This document shows, in pieces, positions 43,096 through 51,588 of a stretch of 64,000 nt of DNA (the first letter of the stretch is position 1; each line of letters starts with the position of its first letter). The position numbers were made by a program, and so were the translations under genes. A model generated the notes under the pieces. That model made no database searches. It saw only the letters and a program-made list of their open reading frames with translations, and was not told the DNA's origin. Source of the stretch: Bacillota bacterium (GTDB lineage Bacteria; Bacillota; Clostridia; Acetivibrionales; DTU013); the NCBI GenBank assembly GCA_023412665.1, contig JAEZCA010000002.1, forward strand, positions 82,294-146,293, read 5' to 3'.

Positions 43096-44967
43096 ATGAT
43101 CAATCTTACGATCAATGATAAAAAAGTGACTGCAATGGAGGGCGACACAATAATCGAAGCCGCCAGGAGAAATAATATCACCATACCGAGTCTGTGTTAT
43201 CTGAAGGATGTACACCATGTCGGATCCTGCAGGATATGTGTCGTCGAGGTCGAGGGCGCCAAAACACTCCAGGCCTCCTGTATCGTACCGGCTCAGGAGG
43301 GGATGGTGGTGCGCACCAATACATCAAAGGTGAGGAAGACCAGAAAACTGCTTTATGAGCTCATGCTTTCCGACCATCCAAAGGAATGCCTCAGCTGTGC
43401 CAGAAACCAGAATTGTGAATTTCAAAGGCTGGGTAGGATGATAGGCGTTGATGCTCCAAGATTCGAAGGCGAGCGGTCAAAAGGTTGTGTCGATGACGGA
43501 TCGCCGTCAATTATAAGGGATCTGTCAAAATGCATCCTCTGCAGACGTTGCGTTACCGTATGCAATGAGATACAGGGAGTAGGCGTGCTGAATGTGCAGA
43601 ACAGGGGTTTCAAAACAGTGATTGGGCCGGCTGCCGGACTTGCTCTGAATACAGTCAATTGTACGAACTGCGGACAGTGCACGACAGTGTGCCCGGTAGG
43701 CGCACTGCAGGAGAAGGACTCAACCAAGGCTGTATGGGATGCGCTGTCTGACAGCAAAAAGAGGGTCGTTGTCCAGACTGCCCCGGCAGTTCGCGCTGCT
43801 CTCGGAGAAGAGTTCGGATATGAACCCGGCACGCTGGTGACCGGTAAAATGGCAGCTGCATTGAAGGAACTGGGGTTTGATGACATATTCGACACTAATT
43901 TCACAGCAGATCTGACAATAATCGAAGAGGGCAGTGAATTGCTTGAACGGCTCGCAGCCGTATTGGGTGGCAGAGAGGAAGGCAAGACAGCGGGGTCAGG
44001 AGGTACCGGCAAGACAGCGGGGTCAGGAGGTACCGCAAGGAATGCAGCAACGGCAGCAGGAGGGGCAGTGCTGCCTATGATCACCAGCTGCAGCCCGGGC
44101 TGGATAAAATATGTGGAGCATACCTGGCCGAAGGAACTGGATCACCTCTCCAGCTGTAAATCGCCCCATATGATGCTCGGCGCGCTGGTAAAGTCATACT
44201 ATGCCCAGAAGATAGGCGTAAATCCGAAGGACATATTCGTTGTTTCGGTTATGCCTTGTACAGCAAAGAAATATGAGATCACAAGGCCGGAAATGGTAAA
44301 CGGCGGCCTTCCCAACGTCGATGCGGTGATTACGACAAGAGAGCTGGCACGCATGATAAAGGAATCCGGCATCGATATTGACAGCCTGGAGGATCGTGCA
44401 TTCGACAGTCCCCTTGGATTGTCGTCCGGCGCGGCAGATATATTCGGCACGACAGGCGGTGTAATGGAAGCCGCGCTGAGAACGGTATATGAACTGGTTA
44501 CAGGTCATGAGCTACCGTTTGAAGAACTCCATGTCACACCGATCATGGGCCTTGAGAGGATAAAAACAGCCGAAATAACCATACAGAATGCTCTGCCCAA
44601 ATACAGGCATCTGGAGGGTGTAACAGTAAAGGTAGCTGTCACAAGCGGACTTAGCGGCGCCGCTAAACTGATGGAGGAGATCGCCGAAGGTACCTCGCCG
44701 TATCATTTCATTGAGGTCATGGGATGCCCGGGTGGCTGTATAAGCGGAGGCGGACAGCCAAGGCCAGTGGATGACGGCATCAGAAAAAAGCGGCTTGACG
44801 CGATTTACAGGGAGGATGAGGGCAAGGAATTGAGAAAGTCCCATGAAAACAAGGACATAAACAGGCTGTATGAAGAGTTCCTTGGCATGCCTCTTGGACA
44901 TAAATCCCATGAATTGCTCCATACGCATTATACGAGGAGAGGCATATTCAATCAATTTGTGGAATAG
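43096..44967 (+). CDS. hydA: [FeFe] hydrogenase catalytic subunit HydA (operon 1)
   Basis: The 623-residue protein has an N-terminal [2Fe-2S] domain (Cys 34/45/48/62), a His-Cys3 [4Fe-4S] site (His 94, Cys 98/101/107), two ferredoxin clusters (Cys 146-156 and 189-199) and the H-cluster domain. That domain has TSCSPGW (Cys 332), MPCTAKKYE and EVMGCPGGCISGGGQP; the third motif has Gly where Ala is usual. This is the M3-type subunit of bifurcating hydrogenases, which use NAD(P)H and reduced ferredoxin to make H2. A 30-residue low-complexity insert with a perfect 27-bp duplication lies just before TSCSPGW. AGGAGGTG precedes the start one base after hydB. Confidence 0.93.
   Translation: MINLTINDKKVTAMEGDTIIEAARRNNITIPSLCYLKDVHHVGSCRICVVEVEGAKTLQASCIVPAQEGMVVRTNTSKVRKTRKLLYELMLSDHPKECLSCARNQNCEFQRLGRMIGVDAPRFEGERSKGCVDDGSPSIIRDLSKCILCRRCVTVCNEIQGVGVLNVQNRGFKTVIGPAAGLALNTVNCTNCGQCTTVCPVGALQEKDSTKAVWDALSDSKKRVVVQTAPAVRAALGEEFGYEPGTLVTGKMAAALKELGFDDIFDTNFTADLTIIEEGSELLERLAAVLGGREEGKTAGSGGTGKTAGSGGTARNAATAAGGAVLPMITSCSPGWIKYVEHTWPKELDHLSSCKSPHMMLGALVKSYYAQKIGVNPKDIFVVSVMPCTAKKYEITRPEMVNGGLPNVDAVITTRELARMIKESGIDIDSLEDRAFDSPLGLSSGAADIFGTTGGVMEAALRTVYELVTGHELPFEELHVTPIMGLERIKTAEITIQNALPKYRHLEGVTVKVAVTSGLSGAAKLMEEIAEGTSPYHFIEVMGCPGGCISGGGQPRPVDDGIRKKRLDAIYREDEGKELRKSHENKDINRLYEEFLGMPLGHKSHELLHTHYTRRGIFNQFVE
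43981..44034 (+). repeat. Perfect 27-bp tandem duplication in hydA
   Basis: Two identical 27-bp units, 43981-44007 and 44008-44034, each encode GKTAGSGGT in frame (residues 296-313). No difference between units, so the event is recent or still unstable. Confidence 0.95.
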
Positions 44968-44985
44968 CATCAAATACAGAACATG

Positions 44986-45018
44986 GCTGTCCTGAATTTT
45001 TCGGGACAGCTTTATTTT
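44986..45018 (+). terminator. Terminator of hydrogenase operon 1
   Basis: GCTGTCCTGA pairs with TCGGGACAGC (one G-U), followed by TTTATTTT. Confidence 0.85.
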
Positions 45019-45083
45019 GCGGCATTATGCATGTATAATAAGAAGATAGTGCGACATAAGCTGATAGTTGAGGATAATAGTAA

Positions 45084-45112
45084 TTGACTAAAATTTACAA
45101 TTATGGTACTAT
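45084..45112 (+). promoter_or_regulatory. Promoter of the copper-amine-oxidase-like gene
   Basis: TTGACT (45084-45089), 17 bases, TACTAT (45107-45112). Confidence 0.7.
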
Positions 45113-45145
45113 AGTACATGTATTTTACGTAAAAGGAGATTTACG

Positions 45146-46351
45146 ATGAAGAAGTTTTTTATGTTGATGGCTGCTGTCATTATTCTGCTGACTGCAATGA
45201 CAGGGACTGCGTTTGGCGCTGATGCAGCCTCCATTAAAGAGGCTCCGGATATCAAGATCGTAATGGAAGGCTCTCTTACTACATATAAAAATGTTCCTGT
45301 GTCTGTCAACGGAAACAATCTGCTCCCGCTCAGAGAGATGCTTGTGAACCTCGGTGTGCCGAATGACGACGAGCATATAATATTCAATTCCAAAGAACAA
45401 AGTGTGACCATCATATCGGAGCAGACAACGATTCTGTTAAATATAGGAGAGACTACGGCCTATGTCAATAACAGCCCGGTGACACTCAATGCAGCGCCTG
45501 TGCTGTACAATAATTCAACATATATACCTGTCAGATTCGTAGCTGAAGCCCTTGACAAAAAAGTGGTGTGGGACGGCTCGACACGCACAGTATTTATCAG
45601 CGATCGGGCCAGATTTGAGAGTATAGAGCAGCTGCTCAAAAAGTCAAATGAAGCGGCCGCCAAAGCTGACAAATACAAAATGAAAATGGATATCAATGCG
45701 GTCTCGGGCACCGGCGCTTTGAAATTCACGATAGGAGTAAAGGCCGATGCAGCTGTTGACAAACCCGGTAAAAAAATGTACATGGAAATGCTGGTCGATA
45801 TGCTTGGCGCTGAAGTAAATTCTGATACATATTTTGCTGACAATAAATCATATGCAGTCAATCCCATTACCGGGGAATGGGAAAAGAAAACGTATACGGA
45901 TAAGGAATATGAGCAATTGTTCCAGGCGCAGACAAATGTCAATTCAATAAAGGCTGAAGAAGCCATGTGCGCCGGACTGGTCCAAAAGGAAAGCGCAAAC
46001 GCGGATGAAATAGTACTCAGAGGCGATGTGTATCTGGCAGATTTGTTTAAAAACGCGCTTGCACAGCAAAACAGTGTAATGGGGACCGACACTGCGGAAA
46101 ATCCGCCCAGATTTGATACATGCAATCTCCAGATGGTGCTCGACAAGAACACCTTCCTGCTCAAGAGCCTCGATATGAAGGTGTCGGCTGAAGAAAACAA
46201 CAACGGTCAGAAGGTGACAACCGACATAACAGTTATAACGAATTTCAGTGACTACAACGGTGACTTTAATATCAGTGTTCCTGATGACATTCTGCAAGGG
46301 GCTGTGGAGACCAAGCCCGATGCCGGCGACGGAGGCTCAGGCAAATTCTGA
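45146..46351 (+). CDS. Secreted protein with copper amine oxidase N-terminal-like domain
   Basis: A signal peptide (to ~AFGADA, residue 26) is followed by a copper amine oxidase N-like domain (PF07833 type; ~30-155) with NNLLPLREMLVNLG, YIPVRFVAEALDKKVVWDGSTRTVFI. Clostridia use this as a surface module, not as an oxidase. The remaining 240 residues, with KMKMDINAVSGTGALKF and YLADLFKNAL, look like a lipoprotein-type ligand-binding barrel I cannot name. AAAAGGAG supports the start. It is monocistronic, between terminators. Confidence 0.82.
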   Translation: MKKFFMLMAAVIILLTAMTGTAFGADAASIKEAPDIKIVMEGSLTTYKNVPVSVNGNNLLPLREMLVNLGVPNDDEHIIFNSKEQSVTIISEQTTILLNIGETTAYVNNSPVTLNAAPVLYNNSTYIPVRFVAEALDKKVVWDGSTRTVFISDRARFESIEQLLKKSNEAAAKADKYKMKMDINAVSGTGALKFTIGVKADAAVDKPGKKMYMEMLVDMLGAEVNSDTYFADNKSYAVNPITGEWEKKTYTDKEYEQLFQAQTNVNSIKAEEAMCAGLVQKESANADEIVLRGDVYLADLFKNALAQQNSVMGTDTAENPPRFDTCNLQMVLDKNTFLLKSLDMKVSAEENNNGQKVTTDITVITNFSDYNGDFNISVPDDILQGAVETKPDAGDGGSGKF

Positions 46352-46384
46352 TCAAGGTCATGATCATTTTTTAAATAATGTAAT

Positions 46385-46428
46385 AAAAGGACACATTGTT
46401 ATGTTGGAGACAATGTGTCCTTTTTTTT
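46385..46428 (+). terminator. Strong rho-independent terminator
   Basis: AAAAGGACACATTGT and ACAATGTGTCCTTTT pair perfectly around a 10-base loop, followed by more T. Confidence 0.93.
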
Positions 46429-46472
46429 ACACGTCTTAATTGACATAATGTAGTTCATTCACTAATGAAATA

Positions 46473-46481
46473 TGTTATAAT
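46473..46481 (+). promoter_or_regulatory. Extended -10 promoter of the sensory module
   Basis: TGTTATAAT gives TG-N-TATAAT, about 75 bases before the first DRTGG gene. TTGACA at 46440 is too far (30 bases) to be its -35. Confidence 0.55.
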
Positions 46482-46555
46482 GTACAGGAATGCACATTAA
46501 TAGTCTCTGTTTGCAAAGCAGCGGGCAAAAGTAGTTATAACGAAAGGGCAATTGT

Positions 46556-46903
46556 ATGAAGTTAAGTGAAATAACAAAAATTCTTGGAGCTGAAATACTG
46601 GCAGGCGGCCAAACGGATATGGAAATAGAATCAGCCTGCGGATCGGATCTGATGAGCGATGTCATGGCTTATGTAAAGGAAAATGTTTTACTGCTGACCG
46701 GGCTTGTGACGCCGCAGGTTATAAGGACCGCAGAAATGATGGACATTAAGGCAATCGTATTTGTAAGGGGCAAGAACCCCGGACAAAACGTTCTGGAACT
46801 GGCGGATGAGAAGGGTATATCTGTTCTCAGGACCTGTGATCCTATGTTTATCGCCTGTGGTAAACTATACAGCGCAGGAATTACCGGAAAGGGTGTTTGG
46901 TAA
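46556..46903 (+). CDS. DRTGG-domain protein (first of two)
   Basis: This 115-residue single-domain protein has the DRTGG pattern: LGAEILAGGQTDMEIESACGSDLMSDVMAYV, LTGLVTPQVIRTAEMMDIKAIVFVRG. DRTGG domains also occur in phosphotransacetylase and CBS regulators and are thought to bind a small ligand. CGAAAGGG precedes the start. It begins a five-gene set upstream of hydrogenase operon 2; the fourth gene of the set is its paralogue. Confidence 0.85.
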   Translation: MKLSEITKILGAEILAGGQTDMEIESACGSDLMSDVMAYVKENVLLLTGLVTPQVIRTAEMMDIKAIVFVRGKNPGQNVLELADEKGISVLRTCDPMFIACGKLYSAGITGKGVW

Positions 46904-46919
46904 ATTGGGAGACGGCCTG

Positions 46920-47339
46920 ATGAAACTTCATTATGAAATCCCGGCAGATGACCTTACCTATGCGGGAGAAGCCTCCAGCAATGTTAAAAAGGTGCTTGTA
47001 CAATTGGGCATCGATCCGGTCCAGATCAAAAAAGCTGCTGTCTCGATGTATGAGGCTGAAATAAATGCCGTGATCCACGGGCATGGTGGAGCCGCTGATA
47101 TAGAGATCGGGAACGGCAGGATCCTTATATGTATAGAAGATAAAGGCCCCGGGATACCCGATTTGGAACTGGCAATGCAGGAGGGCTGGTCAACGGCCTC
47201 TGATGAAGTCAGGGAAATGGGTTTTGGCGCCGGTATGGGGCTTCCAAATATAAAACGGTATGCCGATAAGCTCGATATTGAAACACAGTCGGGCAAGGGC
47301 ACAAAGGTCATGATAACAGTCATGTATTCCAGCACCTGA
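46920..47339 (+). CDS. RsbW/SpoIIAB-like serine kinase or anti-sigma ATPase
   Basis: This 139-residue GHKL ATPase has the N-box YEAEINAVIHGHGG, the G1 box EDKGPGIPD and the G2 region GFGAGMGLPNIKRYADK, then GKGTKVMI. This is the build of RsbW/SpoIIAB kinases, which phosphorylate partner proteins. No antagonist protein or sigma factor is adjacent; the natural partners are the DRTGG proteins and the HydS-like protein. ATG 46920 follows GGGAG; an upstream extension to 46806 overlaps the DRTGG gene and is rejected. Confidence 0.87.
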   Translation: MKLHYEIPADDLTYAGEASSNVKKVLVQLGIDPVQIKKAAVSMYEAEINAVIHGHGGAADIEIGNGRILICIEDKGPGIPDLELAMQEGWSTASDEVREMGFGAGMGLPNIKRYADKLDIETQSGKGTKVMITVMYSST

Positions 47340-47447
47340 GAGTATGCCAATGCAAACATGACCGGAATGGAAATACCTCCGGGTATTGCAGCAGAGCTTT
47401 TGTGGCCGGATATTGAGATTTACTATGAAGACTGAAGAGGTGGGATA

Positions 47448-48761
47448 ATGGAAAAATATTTTCATTCTGTTACACTCGACGAAGATAAATGCATGGGGTG
47501 TACCAACTGTATAAAGAGATGCCCTACCGAAGCCATCAGAGTACGCACCGGCAAGGCGCGTATCATAAATGAAAGATGCATCGACTGCGGAGAATGCATC
47601 AGGATATGTCCGTATCATGCAAAAAAGGCAATTACCGATGATTTTTCATGTATTGAAAAATTCAAATACAAAATTGCGATACCCGCGCCCACGATCTATG
47701 GGCAATTCAAGCCTGAAATCAGCCGGAACAGAATACTGAACACTCTTAAGGCTATAGGCTTTGATGATGTTTACGAGGTTGCAAGGGCTGCCGAATATGT
47801 TACCGATGCCACGAGAAAGCTGGTTATGGATAATCCTTCCCGAAAACCGCTGATATCATCCGCATGTCCGGCTGTTGTAAGACTTATACAGGTAAGGTTC
47901 CCAAACCTGATCGAAAACCTGATAAAGCTCGAATCTCCTATGGAGGTCGCAGCTAAGATAGTCAAAAAGAAAACGGCAGAGAGAATGGGTATTGACCCGT
48001 CCGACATAGGTGCTTTTTTCATAACGCCATGCGCAGCTAAAGCCACCAGCGTCAAAGCACCCTACGAAAGCAAAAAATCTTCAGTTGACGGGGTCATATC
48101 TATTAAAGACATTTATCTTAAGCTGATTGCCGCCCTGGAAAGGTCAGATGAGTCAGAACTGCTTGTAAAGGCAGGATTTGAAGGAATACGGTGGGCCAAT
48201 TCCGGAGGCGAAGGCCTGGCTGTCGGCACCGACAGATTTCTTGCGGTGGACGGTATACACAATGTTATTTCCATTCTGGAAGAAATTGAAAATGACAAAA
48301 TTGAAAATGTAGATTTCATTGAAGCTCTGGCATGCACGGGCGGCTGTCTCGGCGGTCCGTTGGCTGTTGAAAATCTATATGTGGCAAAGACAAGGATAAA
48401 AAAGCATGTCGATGATGCCAAGGCTGCAAAGGTTGACAGGCTGCCTCTGGAGACCTATGGTGAGAACATGGTCTGGACTGAGGATATTGTATATAAGCCT
48501 GTCCTGAAGCTCGACAATGATATCGGAGAGGCAATGAGGAAGCTGGAGGCTCTGCAGATAATAAACAGGGGCCTGCCCGGCCTGGACTGCGGTGCATGCG
48601 GGGCTCCAAGCTGCCGTGCGCTTGCGGAGGACATCGTCAGAGGCATGGCAGTAGAAACGGACTGTATATTCAAGCTCAGGGAGAAGGTCAGGGATCTGGC
48701 ATCGCAGATGAAGGAGCTTGAAGACAGGCGGCCGCCAATTATGGGCAGAGATAAGGTATAG
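47448..48761 (+). CDS. Putative sensory [FeFe] hydrogenase-like protein (HydS-like)
   Basis: The 437-residue protein has two [4Fe-4S] sites (Cys 15/18/21/25 and 44/47/50/54), an H-cluster domain with altered motifs, and a C-terminal Fe-S domain (DCGACGAPSCRALAEDI...C). The H motifs read SSACPAVV (for TSCSPGW), TPCAAKATS (for MPCTAKKxE, Glu missing) and ALACTGGCLGGPL. The four H-cluster-type cysteines remain, but proton-path residues are lost, as in the putative sensory groups C/D. It sits between a kinase-like ATPase and DRTGG/PHP genes just upstream of hydrogenase operon 2, so H2 or redox sensing is a reasonable inference. GAGGTGGG supports the start. Confidence 0.82.
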   Translation: MEKYFHSVTLDEDKCMGCTNCIKRCPTEAIRVRTGKARIINERCIDCGECIRICPYHAKKAITDDFSCIEKFKYKIAIPAPTIYGQFKPEISRNRILNTLKAIGFDDVYEVARAAEYVTDATRKLVMDNPSRKPLISSACPAVVRLIQVRFPNLIENLIKLESPMEVAAKIVKKKTAERMGIDPSDIGAFFITPCAAKATSVKAPYESKKSSVDGVISIKDIYLKLIAALERSDESELLVKAGFEGIRWANSGGEGLAVGTDRFLAVDGIHNVISILEEIENDKIENVDFIEALACTGGCLGGPLAVENLYVAKTRIKKHVDDAKAAKVDRLPLETYGENMVWTEDIVYKPVLKLDNDIGEAMRKLEALQIINRGLPGLDCGACGAPSCRALAEDIVRGMAVETDCIFKLREKVRDLASQMKELEDRRPPIMGRDKV

Positions 48762-48792
48762 GCAAAGGCGACATGAATGGAGGACAAAGGAA

Positions 48793-49125
48793 ATGAACGT
48801 AACAGAGCTATCAGAAAAACTGGGAGGTAAGATCCTTACCGGAGAAAACAGCAGTGAGAAGCAGGTGAACGGGGTCTATTGCTGCGATCTGCTAAGCTGG
48901 GTCATGTCTCATGCAGCCAGGGGTTCTGCATGGATAACTGTGCATAACCATCTGAATATAGTTGCAGTAGCAGCACTTTCCGAGCTGTCCTGCGTCATTA
49001 TACCGGAAGGGATAGAAGCAGAGGAAGCAACATTGAAAAAAGCGGCTGCGGAAGGTGTAACCATAATAAGTACCAGCCTCAGCGCCTATGATATATGCTG
49101 TATAGCTCATGACAACGGCATCTGA
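48793..49125 (+). CDS. DRTGG-domain protein (second of two)
   Basis: This 110-residue paralogue of the protein at 46556 shares LGGKIL, the QVNGVYCCDLLSWVMSHA region (for SACGSDLMSDVMAYV) and AALSELSCVIIPEG. Here the second strand carries a Cys pair (YCCDLL) that the first copy lacks. GGAGG and AAGGAA lie before ATG 48793; the longer frame from 48718 runs back into the HydS-like gene. Likely a ligand-binding partner in the same sensory set; inference. Confidence 0.82.
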   Translation: MNVTELSEKLGGKILTGENSSEKQVNGVYCCDLLSWVMSHAARGSAWITVHNHLNIVAVAALSELSCVIIPEGIEAEEATLKKAAAEGVTIISTSLSAYDICCIAHDNGI

Positions 49126-49178
49126 CAAAATATACGGTACAGGCGAAGCATAATTATTTGACGGAGCGGCATTGGTTT

Positions 49179-49886
49179 ATGAAATATGCAGTGGATCTTC
49201 ACATACATTCGGCGCTCTCACCTTGCGCAGATAAGGACATGACGCCAAATAACATTGTAAATATGGCTCTGATCAAGGGACTTGACGCTATCGCTGTAAC
49301 GGATCACAATACGGGTGCGAATCTCAGGGCATTGGATATCTGTGCTAGAAAGGCAGGATTGGTATTTATACCGGGCATCGAAGTGGAATCCTCGGAAGAG
49401 GTCCATATGATATGTCTTCTGCCCGAGCTTGAAAGGGCTCAGGAGCTTCACCTCATAGTACAGCACGCTCTGCCTGATATCATGAACCGGCCTGACATTT
49501 TTGGAAGTCAGCTAATAATGGACGAAAATGATATGACCATGGGTGAGGAACAGAGAATGCTGCTTACAGCCACGAGTCTGTCCATAGATGATATATGCGC
49601 TGCGGTCCGTAGACTTGGCGGCGCTGTTATACCCGCCCATGTTGACAGAACCTCTTACAGCATTGTTTCAAATCTTGGCTTCATACCGGAAGAGCTTGGC
49701 TTCAGATATCTTGAGATATCAAAGCGCTGTGACAGGTATGAATACAGATCATCACGTCCGGAGCTGGACAGGTACCGGCTTATTATGTCTTCGGATGCAC
49801 ATTACCTCGGCGACATTCTGGAGAGGTGCAATATGCTGGAAACAGAAGGGTTGAGTGCAGATGCAATTGTGCGTTCTCTTGCATAA
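49179..49886 (+). CDS. PHP-domain phosphoesterase
   Basis: The 235-residue PHP protein has its metal ligands in DLHIHSALSPC, VTDHNTG, GIEVES, PAHVDR and SSDAHYLGD. PHP proteins hydrolyse phosphate esters (nucleotide, histidinol-phosphate or nucleic acid); the substrate here is unknown. Placed after the DRTGG, kinase-like and HydS-like genes, it could remove a phosphate or degrade a signalling nucleotide. The start is uncertain: ATG 49179 fits the family, while TTG 49158 has little support. It ends 38 bases before the Rex-controlled promoter. Confidence 0.82.
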   Translation: MKYAVDLHIHSALSPCADKDMTPNNIVNMALIKGLDAIAVTDHNTGANLRALDICARKAGLVFIPGIEVESSEEVHMICLLPELERAQELHLIVQHALPDIMNRPDIFGSQLIMDENDMTMGEEQRMLLTATSLSIDDICAAVRRLGGAVIPAHVDRTSYSIVSNLGFIPEELGFRYLEISKRCDRYEYRSSRPELDRYRLIMSSDAHYLGDILERCNMLETEGLSADAIVRSLA

Positions 49887-49924
49887 TGTATACAAAATAT
49901 TTGTTAAATTTATTAATAATGAGG

Positions 49925-49981
49925 TTGAATTACATTATTATTTTTGCTATAATGAAAGGGATTTTGTTAAATACTTAACAA
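49925..49981 (+). promoter_or_regulatory. Promoter of hydrogenase operon 2 with a perfect Rex operator
   Basis: TTGAAT (49925-49930), 17 bases, TATAAT (49948-49953). At 49964-49981 TTGTTAAATACTTAACAA is a perfect TTGTTAA-N4-TTAACAA palindrome, matching the known Rex consensus and lying at about +4 to +21. Rex would leave when NADH is high, switching the operon on. Confidence 0.88.
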
Positions 49982-50021
49982 CCTAACAATAAATATTACA
50001 GATGACTGGGGGGCTTGAAAA

Positions 50022-50516
50022 ATGAGCAGTAATAACTGCTGCTGCGGCTGCGTTGATGAAAAGGCACGCAAGTTGCAGGAAATCATTGAAAAACACAAGG
50101 GTCAAAAAGGAGCATTGATACCTGTTCTGCATGAAGCTCAGGATGTTTATGGTTATCTTCCTATGAGCGTACAGAAGACGATATCTGAGGGTCTGGGGGT
50201 TCCACTGTCCGAGGTTTACGGTGTAGTGACATTCTATACTCAGTTTACACTCAAGCCCAAAGGCAAGTTCAAGATCAGTACCTGTATGGGAACAGCCTGC
50301 TATGTTAAGGGCTCAAACCTCATACTTGAAAAGCTTCAGGAAAAGCTTGGGATACATGTAGGCGACTGTACTGAAGACGGCAAGTTCTCGCTGGATGCAT
50401 GCCGTTGTATCGGAGCATGCGGTCTTGCTCCTGTTATCATGATCAACGATGATGTGTATGGAAGACTCACCGCTGATGATATAGAGAAGGTCCTGGAGAA
50501 ATACAAGGATCTGTAA
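50022..50516 (+). CDS. hydC: Hydrogenase subunit HydC, NuoE-like (operon 2)
   Basis: The 164-residue NuoE-family protein has [2Fe-2S] cysteines in CMGTACYVKGS and CRCIGACGLAP. A Cys-rich N-terminus (NNCCCGCVDEK) resembles that of the operon 1 copy (TCTCRNE) and may hold an extra metal. GGGGGG precedes the start. It is the first gene behind the Rex operator. Confidence 0.92.
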   Translation: MSSNNCCCGCVDEKARKLQEIIEKHKGQKGALIPVLHEAQDVYGYLPMSVQKTISEGLGVPLSEVYGVVTFYTQFTLKPKGKFKISTCMGTACYVKGSNLILEKLQEKLGIHVGDCTEDGKFSLDACRCIGACGLAPVIMINDDVYGRLTADDIEKVLEKYKDL

Positions 50517-50622
50517 AATATCGGGAGCTTCGTACGGAGAGCGGACTTCGGAGGCAGCAATATTTCGAAGGCAGCGGTTTATCAGATAGAGCGGTATTTC
50601 ATACGGAGCGGAGGGGTCCTGG

Positions 50623-51189
50623 TTGAGAGAAATTGCGCTGCACATTCTTGATATAATGCAAAACTCAACAGCAGCACAAGCAAATATGATCAGGGTGTCG
50701 CTGACAGCAGATCCGAAAGAGGACACGCTTACGGTGATCATCGAGGATAACGGGTGCGGAATGGACAGCGAATTTCTTGCTTCAGTAACAGATCCGTTCT
50801 CGACAACCAGAAAAACCAGAAGAGTCGGTTTGGGCATACCGTTGTTGAAAGCATCCTGCGAAAGATCCGGCGGCAGCTTTGATATAACCTCTCAAAAAGG
50901 TACCGGTACAACAGTGACTGCTGTATATGAAATACAAAACATCGACAGGCCGGTGCTGGGGGATATTGCCGGTGTAATTACAGACATGGCAGCCTCGTGG
51001 CCGGGTGCGGATATCCGTCTACAGCTTATATGCGGAGAAAGGCATTTTGAATTCAGTTCCAATGAGGCTGCGCGGATGCTGGGAGGCGTTCCTCTATCAG
51101 AGTTTTCAGTAGTTAAATGGTTGAAGGAATATATCAATGAAGGGATAATTGAAATTTTTGGAGGTGTTTTAGGTGAAATCATTGGCTGA
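50623..51189 (+). CDS. GHKL ATPase associated with HydABC
   Basis: The 188-residue protein has a histidine-kinase-like ATPase fold: N-box ILDIMQNSTAA, G1 EDNGCGMD, G2 RRVGLGIPLL, then GTGTTVTAVY. There is no sensor or His-phosphotransfer region, and a ~60-residue C-terminal extension follows. The start is TTG 50623 with GGAGGGG 7 bases upstream. It is embedded between HydC and the small ferredoxin, an arrangement I recall from C. thermocellum and Thermoanaerobacter hyd operons. Probably part of the regulatory set with the RsbW-like protein. Confidence 0.83.
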   Translation: MREIALHILDIMQNSTAAQANMIRVSLTADPKEDTLTVIIEDNGCGMDSEFLASVTDPFSTTRKTRRVGLGIPLLKASCERSGGSFDITSQKGTGTTVTAVYEIQNIDRPVLGDIAGVITDMAASWPGADIRLQLICGERHFEFSSNEAARMLGGVPLSEFSVVKWLKEYINEGIIEIFGGVLGEIIG

Positions 51190-51550
51190 ACTTGAAGCGA
51201 TAAGAAATAATACGCTGGATCAGATAAAAATGAGAAAGAACAAAGACGGTATACGTATAGTTGTCGGTATGGCGACCTGTGGTATAGCAGCAGGCGCAAG
51301 GCCGGTCATGAATGCATTTGTTGAAGAGCTTGGAAAGAGGAGGCTCGGCGATGTGTCGGTCACTATGACAGGATGTATCGGTGTTTGCAGGCTGGAGCCA
51401 ATTGTTGAAGTATTCAACGCTGACGGCTCAAAGGTCACATATGTGAAAATGGACTCGGAAAAGGCAGCAAGAGTTGTTGCCGAGCATATAGTCAACGGCA
51501 GGGTATGTCAGGATCTTACTATAGGTGCTGCAGAGGCGGCAGATAAATAA
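51173..51550 (+). CDS. Thioredoxin-like [2Fe-2S] ferredoxin
   Basis: The 125-residue protein has cysteines in GMATCGIAAGARP and TGCIGVCRLEP, the thioredoxin-like 2Fe-2S ferredoxin pattern also seen at the N-terminus of HydB. GTG start at 51173 with GGAGG 8 bases upstream, overlapping the ATPase gene by 17 bases. It is a small electron carrier likely bound to the hydrogenase complex or its regulator. Confidence 0.87.
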   Translation: MKSLAELEAIRNNTLDQIKMRKNKDGIRIVVGMATCGIAAGARPVMNAFVEELGKRRLGDVSVTMTGCIGVCRLEPIVEVFNADGSKVTYVKMDSEKAARVVAEHIVNGRVCQDLTIGAAEAADK

Positions 51551-51588
51551 ACATTTATTTCACAGCAGAATTGCAGGGAGGGAGCAAA

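Noticed and set aside
47358..47435. 25-residue frame between the RsbW-like and HydS-like genes
   Set aside because: No ribosome site upstream and nothing to support translation.
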